A DNA stretch of 40,847 nucleotides from RGIG2206 sp045577615 (GTDB taxonomy: Bacteria; Bacillota; Clostridia; Oscillospirales; Acutalibacteraceae), in the NCBI GenBank assembly GCA_045577615.1, contig JAZNIT010000033.1, forward strand, positions 1-40,847, given 5' to 3'. Under the pieces are notes generated by a model that made no database searches, was not told the origin of the DNA, and saw only the letters and a list, made by a program, of their open reading frames with translations. This document shows, piece after piece, positions 15,363-24,522 of this stretch. The translations under genes were made by a program, and so were the position numbers. Within the stretch, counting starts at the first letter, position 1; every line of letters begins with the position of its first letter.

Positions 15363-16013
15363 ATGAGCATCAATAAAACCTATGCCGTATTAGGTCTCGG
15401 CAGATACGGAAAAGCTGTTGCAGAAGAACTTGTAAATAATGGTGCAGAGGTTCTGGCTGTTGATATCGACCAAAACAATGTTAATAACGCAATTGAAACA
15501 ATCCCTGTATGCAAATGCGCCGATATTACCGAGCCGGAGGCAATAAAAAGACTTGGTATATCCAATATTGACATTGTTATCGTTGCGATGGCAAGTAATC
15601 TTGAAGCAAGCGTTATGGCGGTAACACTCTGTAAGGAAGCGGGCGTGTCCACCGTTATTGTTAAATGCGGCAATGAAATGCATCAAAAGATTTTAAGCCG
15701 TGTGGGTGCCGACAGAGTGATTTTTCCCGAAAAAGAATCGGGAACAAGACTTGCCAAAAATCTGCTCACATCGGGATTTTCGGAAATGATAGAGCTTTCA
15801 GATGAAGTGTCTATGGTAGAAATAGACGTAAAAGATGAGTGGGTTGGTAAAACGCTGATAGAACTGAGCTTGCGCAAAAAATATTCTATTAACATTGTTG
15901 CAATACGAAACGGTGATAAGATCAGTACAACGGTTGATCCTGCGCTCCCGCTTGAAAAAGGAATGCAGCTTATTGTTATTGCTAATACCCTAAAATTGCA
16001 AAAATTGAAATAA
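15363..16013 (+). CDS. ktrA: Potassium transporter regulatory subunit (RCK domains)
   Basis: A 216-residue cytoplasmic protein. The RCK_N Rossmann domain opens with G11-L-G13-R-Y-G16 and has the acidic end of strand 2 (VLAVDID), fitting NAD(H)/ATP binding. The RCK_C domain covers about 140-215 (EIDVKDEWVGKTLIELSL ... LPLEKGMQLIVIAN) and in this family often binds c-di-AMP. One KtrA ring gates the KtrB dimer. It is coupled to ktrB (15-bp gap) and followed at 12 bp by a small membrane protein. Confidence 0.93.
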   Translation: MSINKTYAVLGLGRYGKAVAEELVNNGAEVLAVDIDQNNVNNAIETIPVCKCADITEPEAIKRLGISNIDIVIVAMASNLEASVMAVTLCKEAGVSTVIVKCGNEMHQKILSRVGADRVIFPEKESGTRLAKNLLTSGFSEMIELSDEVSMVEIDVKDEWVGKTLIELSLRKKYSINIVAIRNGDKISTTVDPALPLEKGMQLIVIANTLKLQKLK

Positions 16014-16025
16014 TGCGGTGAATGT

Positions 16026-16250
16026 ATGAAAGAACAGCAGAAAAAACTGATTGCGCCGATTATTGTAACCGCTATTATGGTTTTGTATTACATTGCTTAC
16101 TTTGGCTTTTTAATATCACTGATAGATGGCATTTGGAAATGGCTTTTAGGTATTATCCCACTTGCTTTTGCTGCTGTTATGCTTAAAGTTTGCATAGAAA
16201 GAATAAATGAAATAAAGAATGGTGAAGAAGATGATCTTAGTAAATACTGA
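16026..16250 (+). CDS. Small two-helix membrane protein
   Basis: A 74-residue protein starting at ATG 16026, with GCGGTGAA upstream. It has two hydrophobic segments (about 9-32 and 39-55) and a charged C-terminal tail (RINEIKNGEEDD). No family is assigned. It overlaps the next gene by 20 bp, so the two are probably translated together. Confidence 0.75.
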   Translation: MKEQQKKLIAPIIVTAIMVLYYIAYFGFLISLIDGIWKWLLGIIPLAFAAVMLKVCIERINEIKNGEEDDLSKY

Positions 16251-16548
16251 TTACATCAGCGGCAAAGAACTCGAAATGTTAGGTCTTGTAAAAGGAAGCA
16301 CTATTCAGTCAAAGCATATCGGAAAGGATATCTCCCAAAGCTTTAAGACCTTAGTCGGTGGAGAACTTAAATCCTATAATGAAATGATGAACGAAGCACG
16401 CGCTCTTGCTACCAAGAGAATGGTCGCAGAAGCTGAAGAACTCGGTGCGGATGCTATTGTTAATATTCGCTATGCCTCATCTGCTATTATGCAGGGCTCA
16501 GCCGAAGTTATTGCATACGGTACAGCGGTTAAGTTCATTGAAAAATAA
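16231..16548 (+). CDS. YbjQ/UPF0145-family protein
   Basis: A 105-residue protein. ATG 16231 (MILVNTDYISGKEL) is preferred over ATG 16219, because GGTGAAGAAG precedes it and the family normally starts at this strand. The family features are present: GLVKGSTIQSKHIGKDI, a helix of NEARALATKRMVAEAEELGADAIVNIRY and a closing strand GTAVKF. YbjQ proteins form pentamers of unknown function, often of YbjQ/heavy-metal-binding annotation. The overlap with the small membrane protein suggests a joint role at the membrane. Confidence 0.88.
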   Translation: MILVNTDYISGKELEMLGLVKGSTIQSKHIGKDISQSFKTLVGGELKSYNEMMNEARALATKRMVAEAEELGADAIVNIRYASSAIMQGSAEVIAYGTAVKFIEK

Positions 16549-16698
16549 TCGGAACATTTGGTAAAATCATCTTATTTAGTGATTCTTAACACTATTTATA
16601 AAAATATATGGTTGTATATATTGCTATTTTAGTGATTTTATTGTATAATATCCTAGGATATTTATATCCAGTAGTTTTCAAAAAGCAGTCAAAAGGGG

Positions 16699-16726
16699 TT
16701 GACTCAAAACGCCTATGCAGTATAAT
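16699..16726 (+). promoter_or_regulatory. Promoter of the pilus operon
   Basis: TTGACT (16699-16704) and TATAAT (16721-16726) have a 16-bp spacer. This leaves an untranslated leader of about 135 bases before the first start codon at 16869. Bases 16549-16698 are AT-rich and hold nothing I recognise. Confidence 0.75.
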
Positions 16727-16787
16727 TTGTTAAGCAAGCAAGGCATAGTTCTGCCCATTTCTACAGTAAAGTTAATATTACATAAAC

Positions 16788-16842
16788 AAAGCCATCTGTA
16801 ATGCGTAGAGGGTTTATTTCCTCTATGCTTATAGGTGGCTTT
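16788..16842 (+). ncRNA. Structured 5' leader of the pilus operon (nested hairpins)
   Basis: An outer stem AAAGCCATC (16788-16796) / GGTGGCTTT (16834-16842) encloses an inner stem GCGTAGAGG (16803-16811) / CCTCTATGC (16820-16828). Both contain G-U pairs. The leader lies between the promoter and the ribosome site (AGGAG, 16854-16858). A smaller GGCA/TGCC hairpin precedes it at about 16742-16755. I do not match it to a riboswitch class; c-di-GMP classes were considered and do not fit. Confidence 0.5.
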
Positions 16843-16868
16843 CCGTGTTGTTTAGGAGATAAAAGACA

Positions 16869-17408
16869 GTGGAAAAACATTCAAAGAAAAAGCAGAACTT
16901 TTTTGGGGGGCAAGTTTTTAAACGCACTTTGAAAATCGTTCTGATAATCATTGTTACCGCATCTCTTCTGCTTAATCTATTTACATTTATTATGCCTGTA
17001 GTCAAGTATTACGGCAACAGTATGACTCCGACACTTGAAGACGGACAAATACTGATAGTAAATAAAATGGCAGAGATAAAAAGCGGAGATATTATAGCGT
17101 TTTATTATAACAATAAGGTAATCGTTCGTCGCGTTGTGGCGACCGGAAACAATCAAGTATCTATTGATGTATTTGGAACGGTTTCTGTGAACGGTAAAGA
17201 ACTTGATGAACCCTATATTGAAAATAAAACACTTGGGCAAAGCAACCTTGATTTCCCGTATAATGTTCCAACAAACTCCTATTTCGTTTTGGGAGATAAT
17301 CGGGATATTGCAATGGATAGTCGATTATCTGAAATTGGAGTTGTTACAGAGGACAGGCTTTTAGGAAAAGTCGTTTTTTCGCTCAATCCGTTTGGATCGA
17401 TAAAATAA
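16869..17408 (+). CDS. Signal peptidase I-like protein with altered catalytic Lys
   Basis: A 179-residue protein starting at GTG 16869, with AGGAG upstream. One N-terminal membrane helix (about 19-44) precedes the S26 fold. The nucleophile motif GNS51MTPT is intact, as are GDIIAFYY and YFVLGDNRDIAMDSR. The general-base lysine of type I signal peptidases normally occurs in V-K-R-V-I; here the segment is V86-R87-R88-V-V, with Arg where Lys is expected. The protein may be inactive, or may use the nearby K83. Pilus loci of other Gram-positives carry SipA-type proteins with similarly altered dyads that help assembly, so a chaperone-like role is possible. It is the first gene of the pilus operon. 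Confidence 0.85.
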   Translation: MEKHSKKKQNFFGGQVFKRTLKIVLIIIVTASLLLNLFTFIMPVVKYYGNSMTPTLEDGQILIVNKMAEIKSGDIIAFYYNNKVIVRRVVATGNNQVSIDVFGTVSVNGKELDEPYIENKTLGQSNLDFPYNVPTNSYFVLGDNRDIAMDSRLSEIGVVTEDRLLGKVVFSLNPFGSIK

Positions 17409-17432
17409 AATTCTATTAAAGAGTGAATGGTA

Positions 17433-20400
17433 ATGAATGCTTTTAAGAACAGCAACCGACAACTGAATATTAAAAGCATTATTTTTTACGCAGTTTGCGC
17501 GATCTTTTGCATCGCTTCCTGTGTTCTTTTGTTCTGCACAAATATCACCCATGCTGTCGCATTAGAGCAGGAAATACGGTGTGGGATAGAAGAACACACC
17601 CATAATGATAGTTGTTATAACGGCGATTTCCTTATCTGTGATAAACCGGCGCATACGCACGACGGTAATTGCTACATCGTTCTGTTAAAGGAAAATGATA
17701 TTAACAATATTCTCACTCTACTTGGAAACAGCGAAAGCCGTTCCCTTGAAAATGTAATTACCGACACAATGTCTTCGGCTCTTACATTCAATGCAGATTT
17801 AAACTCGGCAGACTCAGGCTCAAGCGAAGTAGTTCAACTATCGCAAGACAGGGTTGCAGAGTTCAACAATACTATTTCTAACGAAGACGAACTTCCCGAT
17901 ATAGTTTTGAACGAAAATATTAACACAGTGAGCACGCTGGCTGTTGGTGATACAGAAAAAGAACCGCAAACGAACGCAACAACCACATTCAATATTCAAG
18001 CAGATCCAAACACTTCAAACTATTATGCAAATTTTTATTTGTATCTTGACGGCAATTGGACGTGCATTGGCTCCTTAGAGTTTACAACGCAAAGAAACGG
18101 AACCCGATATAACACTGTGTTGCCTACGGCAGATATTTTAGAGCTTGTAAACGGTGCTTTGGGCACAGATTATGCATACAATTCGTTTGATATTGCGGTT
18201 GCTTCTTCACTAAACGGCTCATATTCTAAAACAAATATTGGAATGGCGTCTGTAACGACGACCATTGGATATAGGCAGCAAAACACAACCGCAAGGGCTA
18301 CTAAATATGTTCGATTGATCCCTGAAGGCGGCAGTGCCACCAGTACAGCCTTTGCTTTCTACACGGTAGAATATATATATCCCGATGGCACAACCGTAAC
18401 AAATTATGTAAGATCGGGTACAACCGTAAAACTCCCGTCAGGCAACTATGAATGGTCAGACGGAAATAATACATATTCTTCCGAACAAGCGGTTACGATT
18501 AACAAGAAAACCTCCTTTGAGGCAAGACTGCTCGGCCCTCCGACATATATCAATATTAATTATGACGTAGCATTCCCAACAGTAAGCGGAGTAACGGTTT
18601 CAACAAAGCCCACAATCGCCGGACTTGCAACGACAACCGTTAAAGATGAGTACACAGAAAATTCTGAGGTTACGATTAGAAACGTTTCTCAACATTCCGT
18701 GCAAGGAACTGTTAACGGAAACAGCACCGGACTTACCCGTGTTATTCAATTCAGAGGTTGGAAAGTCGGAAATACCGATACGATCATACAACCAAACACA
18801 AAGCTTGTTTGGGAAGAACTTATTAAGTATTCTAACAACACCACATTGCTGAATTTGACGGCCGTTTGGGAATACGATGCAAAACAGACAGCAACATTCT
18901 TTATCCGATTTGACTCGGTAGCGGTCGATACCGAAGGTAATATTACCGGACAAGACTCCAACAAATACACGAAACAAATATTTGCAGCCTATGTTGGCGG
19001 AGTGGACACCTCGCTTAACACCAACAATCTTCAAAGCAAATACGGAATTGCTGATACAACCTCAGATAATTCCTACGGCGCAGACCAAGAGATTCGTGCA
19101 TTATATGGAGAAAGAACGGATGGCGTATGGCTCAGCGCATTCCCAAGCGATGCTTTTGTTTTCGAACAGTTGGTTCAATATGCAAATACCGGATATCTTT
19201 CTGTTGACGGCGTTCCCGTTAAAGCCGAAGATCTGAATAGCCGAGAGTATGCAATTCGCTGGTATGTATTCAAAGCCCAAGACGATGCCTGGCATATTGA
19301 CGGTAAGCTTGTTAAAAAGGTTGGTTTAATACACGTTTATAAAACCTTTGCAGGAAATAAAGAACTGATTGCAGAAGCAAAGTCGGACTTTTATATTGAT
19401 GCGACTGACGTATCAACAGGAGTAAATACTGTTCTCAATCTAAACAATTACACCTCCTATGATGCGGCAAACGATAAATATATGTGGGAAATCACCGACG
19501 TTGATTACGGAGAGTATTGGGAAATTAAAGAACACCCCCATAAGTTTAACGATAGCTCTGTGGATTTCAGTGTTTTCTCGGAATATACCGTTATGGATGC
19601 CCACGGCGATCAGTCGACTAGCGATACGGGAACATCGTTATCCGTTAAAGGTATGACCTATGCTCTTGACGAGGGTGTTGACGAGGTTTTACGTGCTGAG
19701 TTCACCAATATCTACAACAGAAGCGATTCCATTATCATTAAAAAGCAAGATAGCTTAACCGGCGTATCCATAGGCGGCGCGGTGTTCCGTTTGTACCAAA
19801 ACGGTAGCCCACTTAAGTTTACATATAATTCAAGCACCGACCGATATGAATACGCTCCGCAAACCGGCACGATCACAAATCTTGAAGGTAATGCAAACGG
19901 ATATTATGAAATTTGTATCGAAGATTTCAGCTACGATATTGGTCCGATAACCATTCGAGAAATAACCGCTCCCACAGGCTATACTCCTATCGGCGACATC
20001 GAAATAGGCCATACCGATGATGAGGGAACAGTTGGAATACTCAGTGGTAATAGCGAACTGATTCGGTACATAAGCGGTGTTTTGATTGTTGGAAACAGCA
20101 CCGATTCATCATCCGTAACCGTTAAAAAGAGTTGGGAATGTAATGAGTCAGAATGGCAAGACGTTACGGTGCAACTATTAGCCAACGGAAAGCTCGTAAC
20201 AACGGTTATTGCCGGAGTAGAACCACAAACCGTTTTAAATGCCGATAACAACTGGACATACACGTGGGAAAACCTTCCCGTATATGTTAACGGAACGAAA
20301 ATTGCGTGGTCTGTAAAAGAAACAGCCATCGGAAGTGAAATGGCAAAAGCGGACGGCTCTTTTGTAAACTGGTTGGTGTCCTACGGCTTACCGATAATAT

Positions 20401-20918
20401 CCACCGATAAAAACGGCGATGAGAATACGCTGTTAACAGTTATCAATACGACCAAACGTGTAATGCTCCGTTTGACCAAAACAAATCTCTGGAAAACCGA
20501 GCAGCTCACAGGAGCTACATTCTTACTCGAAGCGGTAGATACAAACGGAAACGTTCTTCCAAACGAAGTTGCAAAAACGGCAACAACCGGCGATGCAGGT
20601 ACGCTAATCTTTGACAACCTTAAATGCGGTGTTCGATACCGATTAACAGAAACACAAGCGCCGAACGGATACTTGGAAATGAATGAATATATTTATTTCA
20701 CCATTAACGAAGACGGCACGGTAAGTGTGGAAGACAGTTTTTATGCCGAAGCCGGAACAACGGCTTATAACTTAGTTGTTAAAAACGGTATGATCGTTGA
20801 TCTACCCGAATCCGGCGGTATAGGAACAAGTATGTTTTATGCCATAGGCTTAATGCTTATTGCGATAGCTGCAGGCATTTTCATATATCATCTCCGTAAA
20901 AGGAGGTGCTACAATTAA
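17433..20918 (+). CDS. Pilus tip-like surface adhesin with Cna-B domains and LPESG signal
   Basis: A 1161-residue protein. ATG 17433 is used with GAGTG 7 bases upstream; ATG 17427 sits on that site. A long N-terminal export signal (about 12-45) is followed by two Cys/His pairs in EEHTHNDSCY and PAHTHDGNCY, a motif frequent in clostridial surface proteins. A long beta-rich stalk head follows. Cna-B/SpaA-like modules lie at about 765-840 (SIIIKKQDSLTGVSIGGAVF ... ITAPTGYTP), 890-980 and 1010-1110 (E-T-Q-A-P-N-G-Y). The C-terminus is LPESG, a hydrophobic helix and RKRRC. Its size, first position among the pilus structural genes and sorting signal fit a tip adhesin. Confidence 0.88.
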   Translation: MNAFKNSNRQLNIKSIIFYAVCAIFCIASCVLLFCTNITHAVALEQEIRCGIEEHTHNDSCYNGDFLICDKPAHTHDGNCYIVLLKENDINNILTLLGNSESRSLENVITDTMSSALTFNADLNSADSGSSEVVQLSQDRVAEFNNTISNEDELPDIVLNENINTVSTLAVGDTEKEPQTNATTTFNIQADPNTSNYYANFYLYLDGNWTCIGSLEFTTQRNGTRYNTVLPTADILELVNGALGTDYAYNSFDIAVASSLNGSYSKTNIGMASVTTTIGYRQQNTTARATKYVRLIPEGGSATSTAFAFYTVEYIYPDGTTVTNYVRSGTTVKLPSGNYEWSDGNNTYSSEQAVTINKKTSFEARLLGPPTYININYDVAFPTVSGVTVSTKPTIAGLATTTVKDEYTENSEVTIRNVSQHSVQGTVNGNSTGLTRVIQFRGWKVGNTDTIIQPNTKLVWEELIKYSNNTTLLNLTAVWEYDAKQTATFFIRFDSVAVDTEGNITGQDSNKYTKQIFAAYVGGVDTSLNTNNLQSKYGIADTTSDNSYGADQEIRALYGERTDGVWLSAFPSDAFVFEQLVQYANTGYLSVDGVPVKAEDLNSREYAIRWYVFKAQDDAWHIDGKLVKKVGLIHVYKTFAGNKELIAEAKSDFYIDATDVSTGVNTVLNLNNYTSYDAANDKYMWEITDVDYGEYWEIKEHPHKFNDSSVDFSVFSEYTVMDAHGDQSTSDTGTSLSVKGMTYALDEGVDEVLRAEFTNIYNRSDSIIIKKQDSLTGVSIGGAVFRLYQNGSPLKFTYNSSTDRYEYAPQTGTITNLEGNANGYYEICIEDFSYDIGPITIREITAPTGYTPIGDIEIGHTDDEGTVGILSGNSELIRYISGVLIVGNSTDSSSVTVKKSWECNESEWQDVTVQLLANGKLVTTVIAGVEPQTVLNADNNWTYTWENLPVYVNGTKIAWSVKETAIGSEMAKADGSFVNWLVSYGLPIISTDKNGDENTLLTVINTTKRVMLRLTKTNLWKTEQLTGATFLLEAVDTNGNVLPNEVAKTATTGDAGTLIFDNLKCGVRYRLTETQAPNGYLEMNEYIYFTINEDGTVSVEDSFYAEAGTTAYNLVVKNGMIVDLPESGGIGTSMFYAIGLMLIAIAAGIFIYHLRKRRCYN

Positions 20919-20967
20919 TTCGCTTTCAAAAAATTCGAAAAGTATTAAACGTAAAGGAGTTAAAAAC

Positions 20968-22683
20968 ATGAAAGCCATCCAAAAAATCTTGGCAGTCCTC
21001 GTATGTCTTTGTGTGGTATGCAGTTGTGCTGTTGTTGCAGTTTCTGCAGCAGAAGCAACCGGCAGCATTACCATTCAAAACCCCAGCAACTCAAACGCAA
21101 CAGTAGCCGGTAAAACGTTCAACGTTTACAAAATCTTTAATGCTACTACCAACGGCAACAACACTTCATATAGCTGGTACAAGGATAAAAACGGAAACAT
21201 TCCATTTGAAGATTTCTTTTTTGACGATGCTGATGGTTACAATTATATGAATAAAGATTCCGGCACCGTTCAGGAAGTTGTCGAAAAAATTGCAACCATT
21301 GGTGTTGGCGGAAGCAACCCCAACAACTTCGAACTTTCGCAGTTCGCAGAGCAGCTTCATAAGTACATTGAAAAAAAGGCAATTAAAACTTACATCGACC
21401 CTGTTATTGCAGATAACAATGCAACCTCAGTAAAAATCCCTAACTTGGAGTATGGTTACTATCTTGTTTATGATGCAACAAAACTCACCGGTGAGAATTC
21501 AAGCGCTGTTCGTTCTGCAGTTATGCTCTCCACTGTTAATAAGGATGCCATTATCACTTTAAAGGCAAATCGTCCTCAAATATTAAAGCAGGTTGAGGAA
21601 AACAACGGTACCTTTGGTAAGGGCACAAGCGTTAACATTGGTGATACAGTAACCTTTAAGATCACAACCGCTGTTCCTTCTCATACACTTTACACAACCT
21701 ATAAGTACTTCATTGAAGATACCATGGCAGACGGCTTAGAACTTATTGCAGATAGCATTAAGGTATATCAAGGAAACTCTTTACTTACAAAAGACACTGA
21801 CTACACTCTGACGCTTGCTCAGGGTACAGTAGACTTTAAGGTTGACTTTACAGCATCTATGAACGTTCCGGGCAAGTTCGCTATAGGCGATACACTCACC
21901 GTTGTTTACGATGCAAAGGTAACCGATTCTATTGAAAAGGCTAACCAAAACGTTGCTAAGCTTACCTACAGCAACGACCCCACAAACGATGAATCCATAG
22001 GTAGCGTATCCGATAGCGCAAACATATACTCTTATCAGTTCGTATTCACAAAGTTCGCTCAGGATACTAACGGTATTCTCACAAACGTTCGTCTTTCAGG
22101 CGCACAGTTTAATCTTTACAAGGTTGTAGGCGGTAGCGACGTTTTAGTTAAGTTCACAACAAGAAACAAGACCATTAATATTGATGGCACAGACCACAAC
22201 ATTACCGAATATGTTGTTGCTGAAGATGCCTCGGCACCCGGTACTACCGAAGTTTTAGATACCTGCAATGAAGGCGAGGCTACAATAACACTCTCTCACC
22301 TTAACTATGGCGGTCATTTGGGTGATATTGCAATATTCGGTCTTGCAGAAGGTACATATAAGTTGGTAGAAACTAAGGCTCCCGACGGCTACATTCTCCC
22401 CAACACCCCGTTCGTTATCGAGATTGTTGACGAAATCGGCGCTTTAGGCTCTGTTGGTACATTAAACGTTACCGGTTCTCACACAGGCTCTGGTAGCATT
22501 GTTAATACAAACGGTATGGCAGAAAACATATTAACCGTTTGGGCAGAAATCACCAACAAACCCGGTTCTGCTCTTCCTGAAACCGGTGGTATGGGCACCA
22601 CAATCTTTACCGTTCTCGGTATCATTATGATGGTAGGTGCAGTTGCTTTTTTTACTTCAAGAAAAAGAAGTAGTGTGGCGTAA
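20968..22683 (+). CDS. Major pilin, isopeptide-forming, LPETG-anchored
   Basis: A 571-residue protein starting at ATG 20968, with AAAGGAG upstream. The signal peptide is residues 1-28. The N-terminal domain (about 30-205) is followed by a D2-type isopeptide domain (about 205-355: FIEDTMADGLEL ... LTVVYDAKV) and a Cna-B/SpaA domain (about 356-530) with the E-box ETKAPDGY. The sorting signal is LPETGG, then a helix and RKRSS. Such pilins are joined head-to-tail by a class C sortase through a lysine of the preceding subunit. An obvious canonical pilin motif (W/Y-x3-V-x-V-Y-P-K) was not seen. A large-loop hairpin after the gene may raise its level over the downstream genes. Confidence 0.92.
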   Translation: MKAIQKILAVLVCLCVVCSCAVVAVSAAEATGSITIQNPSNSNATVAGKTFNVYKIFNATTNGNNTSYSWYKDKNGNIPFEDFFFDDADGYNYMNKDSGTVQEVVEKIATIGVGGSNPNNFELSQFAEQLHKYIEKKAIKTYIDPVIADNNATSVKIPNLEYGYYLVYDATKLTGENSSAVRSAVMLSTVNKDAIITLKANRPQILKQVEENNGTFGKGTSVNIGDTVTFKITTAVPSHTLYTTYKYFIEDTMADGLELIADSIKVYQGNSLLTKDTDYTLTLAQGTVDFKVDFTASMNVPGKFAIGDTLTVVYDAKVTDSIEKANQNVAKLTYSNDPTNDESIGSVSDSANIYSYQFVFTKFAQDTNGILTNVRLSGAQFNLYKVVGGSDVLVKFTTRNKTINIDGTDHNITEYVVAEDASAPGTTEVLDTCNEGEATITLSHLNYGGHLGDIAIFGLAEGTYKLVETKAPDGYILPNTPFVIEIVDEIGALGSVGTLNVTGSHTGSGSIVNTNGMAENILTVWAEITNKPGSALPETGGMGTTIFTVLGIIMMVGAVAFFTSRKRSSVA

Positions 22684-22748
22684 AAGAAATATTCGCTTTT
22701 GACGGAGCGACTCTTTCCTTTTGCCACCCCGCAAAGCTATTTCTTTTT
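22683..22748 (+). terminator. Possible read-through terminator between pilin and sortase
   Basis: AAAGAAATA (22683-22691) pairs with TATTTCTTT (22738-22746), continuing as TTTTTC; TCGCT/AGCGA forms a smaller stem inside. The loop is long, so efficiency is uncertain. The place is right for dampening expression after an abundant pilin. Confidence 0.4.
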
Positions 22749-22790
22749 CTAAACTCGATAAAAAGATAAATTGAAAGGAGGGAAAGACTT

Positions 22791-23651
22791 ATGAAGAAAC
22801 ATTTACCGACAATTATCGTGGCGGTTATATTCCTCTGCGGTCTTTCCCTCTTTCTTTATCCTACCGTCAGCAATCTATACAATCAACACTTAAACAATAA
22901 GCTCATTGGAGAATATAAAGAGGCGTTTTCTTCTACCACACCCGAAGAATTTAATGAAGCAATGAAAAACGCTGTTGCTTTTAATGAGAATCGTGGAAAT
23001 GAAGAAAAACTCAAAGAGCTTGGTTTAACCTATGAAAATGTTCTTAATGCGGCAGACAACGGTGTAATGGGATACATTGAAATCCCCAAAATCAGTGTCT
23101 CTTTGATTATTTACCATACAATAGAGGAAAATGTGTTGCAAAAAGGTATCGGACACGTTCCCGAAACGCATCTGCCTGTTGGCGGTAAAAATACGCACTG
23201 TGTTCTTGCGGGACATACCGGACTTCCGTCTGCAAAATTATTAACCAATATCGACCACCTTAAAGTCGGTGATCGATTCTATATTCATGTGTTAAACGAG
23301 GTTCTTGAATACAAAATTGATGATGTCTCTATCGTAGAACCTGATGGGGTATCCCGTCTTAATGTTATAAGCGGTAAGGACTGCGTAACTCTTGTCACTT
23401 GTACACCCTACGGCGTAAATTCGCATCGCCTCTTAGTTCGAGGTGTAAGAGTTGACGGCAGTGATCTCTCGGCAAAAGAAGATGGTATCGTTAATGAACT
23501 TTTAAATATTGATATGAAATATTTGATAACCTTCTCTCTTATCGGATTATTTATTATTTTTATTTCTGTAAAGAAATTACGGGATATTCGCAAGAAGAAA
23601 ACGGCAACCACAAACGAAGGCGGCGAAAAAACAGATGAGAACAACCTTTAA
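22791..23651 (+). CDS. Sortase, class C-like (pilus polymerase)
   Basis: A 286-residue protein starting at ATG 22791, with AAAGGAGGG upstream. It has membrane helices at both ends (about 6-27 and 244-263), as in class C sortases. The catalytic residues are H142 (LAGHTG), C204 (TLVTCTPYG) and R213 (NSHRLLVRG); the TPYGVNSHRL segment is typical of class C. The usual DP[F/W/Y] lid motif before the catalytic core is not visible: the segment reads LGLTYENVLNAADNGVMGY. It is expected to polymerise the LPETG pilin immediately upstream. It overlaps the minor pilin gene by 17 bp. Confidence 0.9.
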   Translation: MKKHLPTIIVAVIFLCGLSLFLYPTVSNLYNQHLNNKLIGEYKEAFSSTTPEEFNEAMKNAVAFNENRGNEEKLKELGLTYENVLNAADNGVMGYIEIPKISVSLIIYHTIEENVLQKGIGHVPETHLPVGGKNTHCVLAGHTGLPSAKLLTNIDHLKVGDRFYIHVLNEVLEYKIDDVSIVEPDGVSRLNVISGKDCVTLVTCTPYGVNSHRLLVRGVRVDGSDLSAKEDGIVNELLNIDMKYLITFSLIGLFIIFISVKKLRDIRKKKTATTNEGGEKTDENNL

Positions 23652-24522
23652 AAGAATATTTATAATAACATTGACTGTCATACTTTTGTGTTGCTCGGCA
23701 TTTCCTTGTTTCGCAGCAGAAGAAAAAGGAATCATAAGTGTAACATTAGAGGATAAAAGCAAAAACAAGATAAACGATGTAACGGTCTATCTTTGCCAAG
23801 TGGCAGAGCTGAACAACAACGGATACTATCCTACAACCGCATTCGAAAGTTCAGGCATATCTATTTCCGGGCTCATAAACTCGCCCGATGAATTGTCTGC
23901 TAAATCCGTTACAGATTATATCAAGAGCAATCAAATTGAGGTGCTTTCGTCGGCATCGAAAAACGGAAAAGCGACCTTTTCAGATTTAGCTTTAGGTATA
24001 TGGGTTGTGTTCTGTGACGAAGACAGTAAATATACATTTAATCCATATATCGTATTTCTACCTTACGAGTCGGGCGGAAAGCTTTATTATGAAGTATCGT
24101 CTGTTCCAAAAATCGAGGATAGTAAACCTAACGAAATAAGCATATATGTTGTTAAAAAATGGGATGACAAGAATAATGCCGCCAAGAAGCGTCCCGATTC
24201 TGTAAATATTGAACTGCTGAACGGATCTGAGGTTGTTTTGGCGGCAAAACTTAGCGAATCAAACGGTTGGTCGCATACCTTTACAGGCGTTTCAAAGGAT
24301 GGCAATTACTCAGTAAGAGAAAAAGCCGTTGCAAATTATAAGGCGAATTATAGCGGAGATATAACAAACGGTTTTGTGATAACGAATACCTACAACGGAG
24401 AAAAACTTCCGCAAACCGGTCAGTATTGGTGGCCGATTATTCTTATTGCGATTGCAGGTGCCGGATTTATCGCGCTTGGAGTATATGAAGTAGGAGTAAA
24501 AAAGAATGCTAAAAAGAAATAA
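23635..24522 (+). CDS. Minor pilin / basal subunit with Cna-B domain and LPQTG signal
   Basis: A 295-residue protein starting at ATG 23635, inside the end of the sortase gene. The signal peptide is residues of about 1-28. An N-terminal domain covers about 30-165, and a Cna-B domain about 173-257 (KKWDDKNNAAKKRPDSVNIE ... YSVREK ... FVITNTYN). It ends in LPQTG, a hydrophobic helix and a Lys-rich tail. Its small size and place after the major pilin fit a basal pilin that anchors the fibre to peptidoglycan. It overlaps the next sortase gene by 17 bp. Confidence 0.88.
   Translation: MRTTFKRIFIITLTVILLCCSAFPCFAAEEKGIISVTLEDKSKNKINDVTVYLCQVAELNNNGYYPTTAFESSGISISGLINSPDELSAKSVTDYIKSNQIEVLSSASKNGKATFSDLALGIWVVFCDEDSKYTFNPYIVFLPYESGGKLYYEVSSVPKIEDSKPNEISIYVVKKWDDKNNAAKKRPDSVNIELLNGSEVVLAAKLSESNGWSHTFTGVSKDGNYSVREKAVANYKANYSGDITNGFVITNTYNGEKLPQTGQYWWPIILIAIAGAGFIALGVYEVGVKKNAKKK

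Noticed and set aside
16788..16842. c-di-GMP riboswitch (class I or II)
   Set aside because: AAAGCCA superficially resembles the class I sequence, but the three-helix arrangement, tetraloop and receptor are missing.
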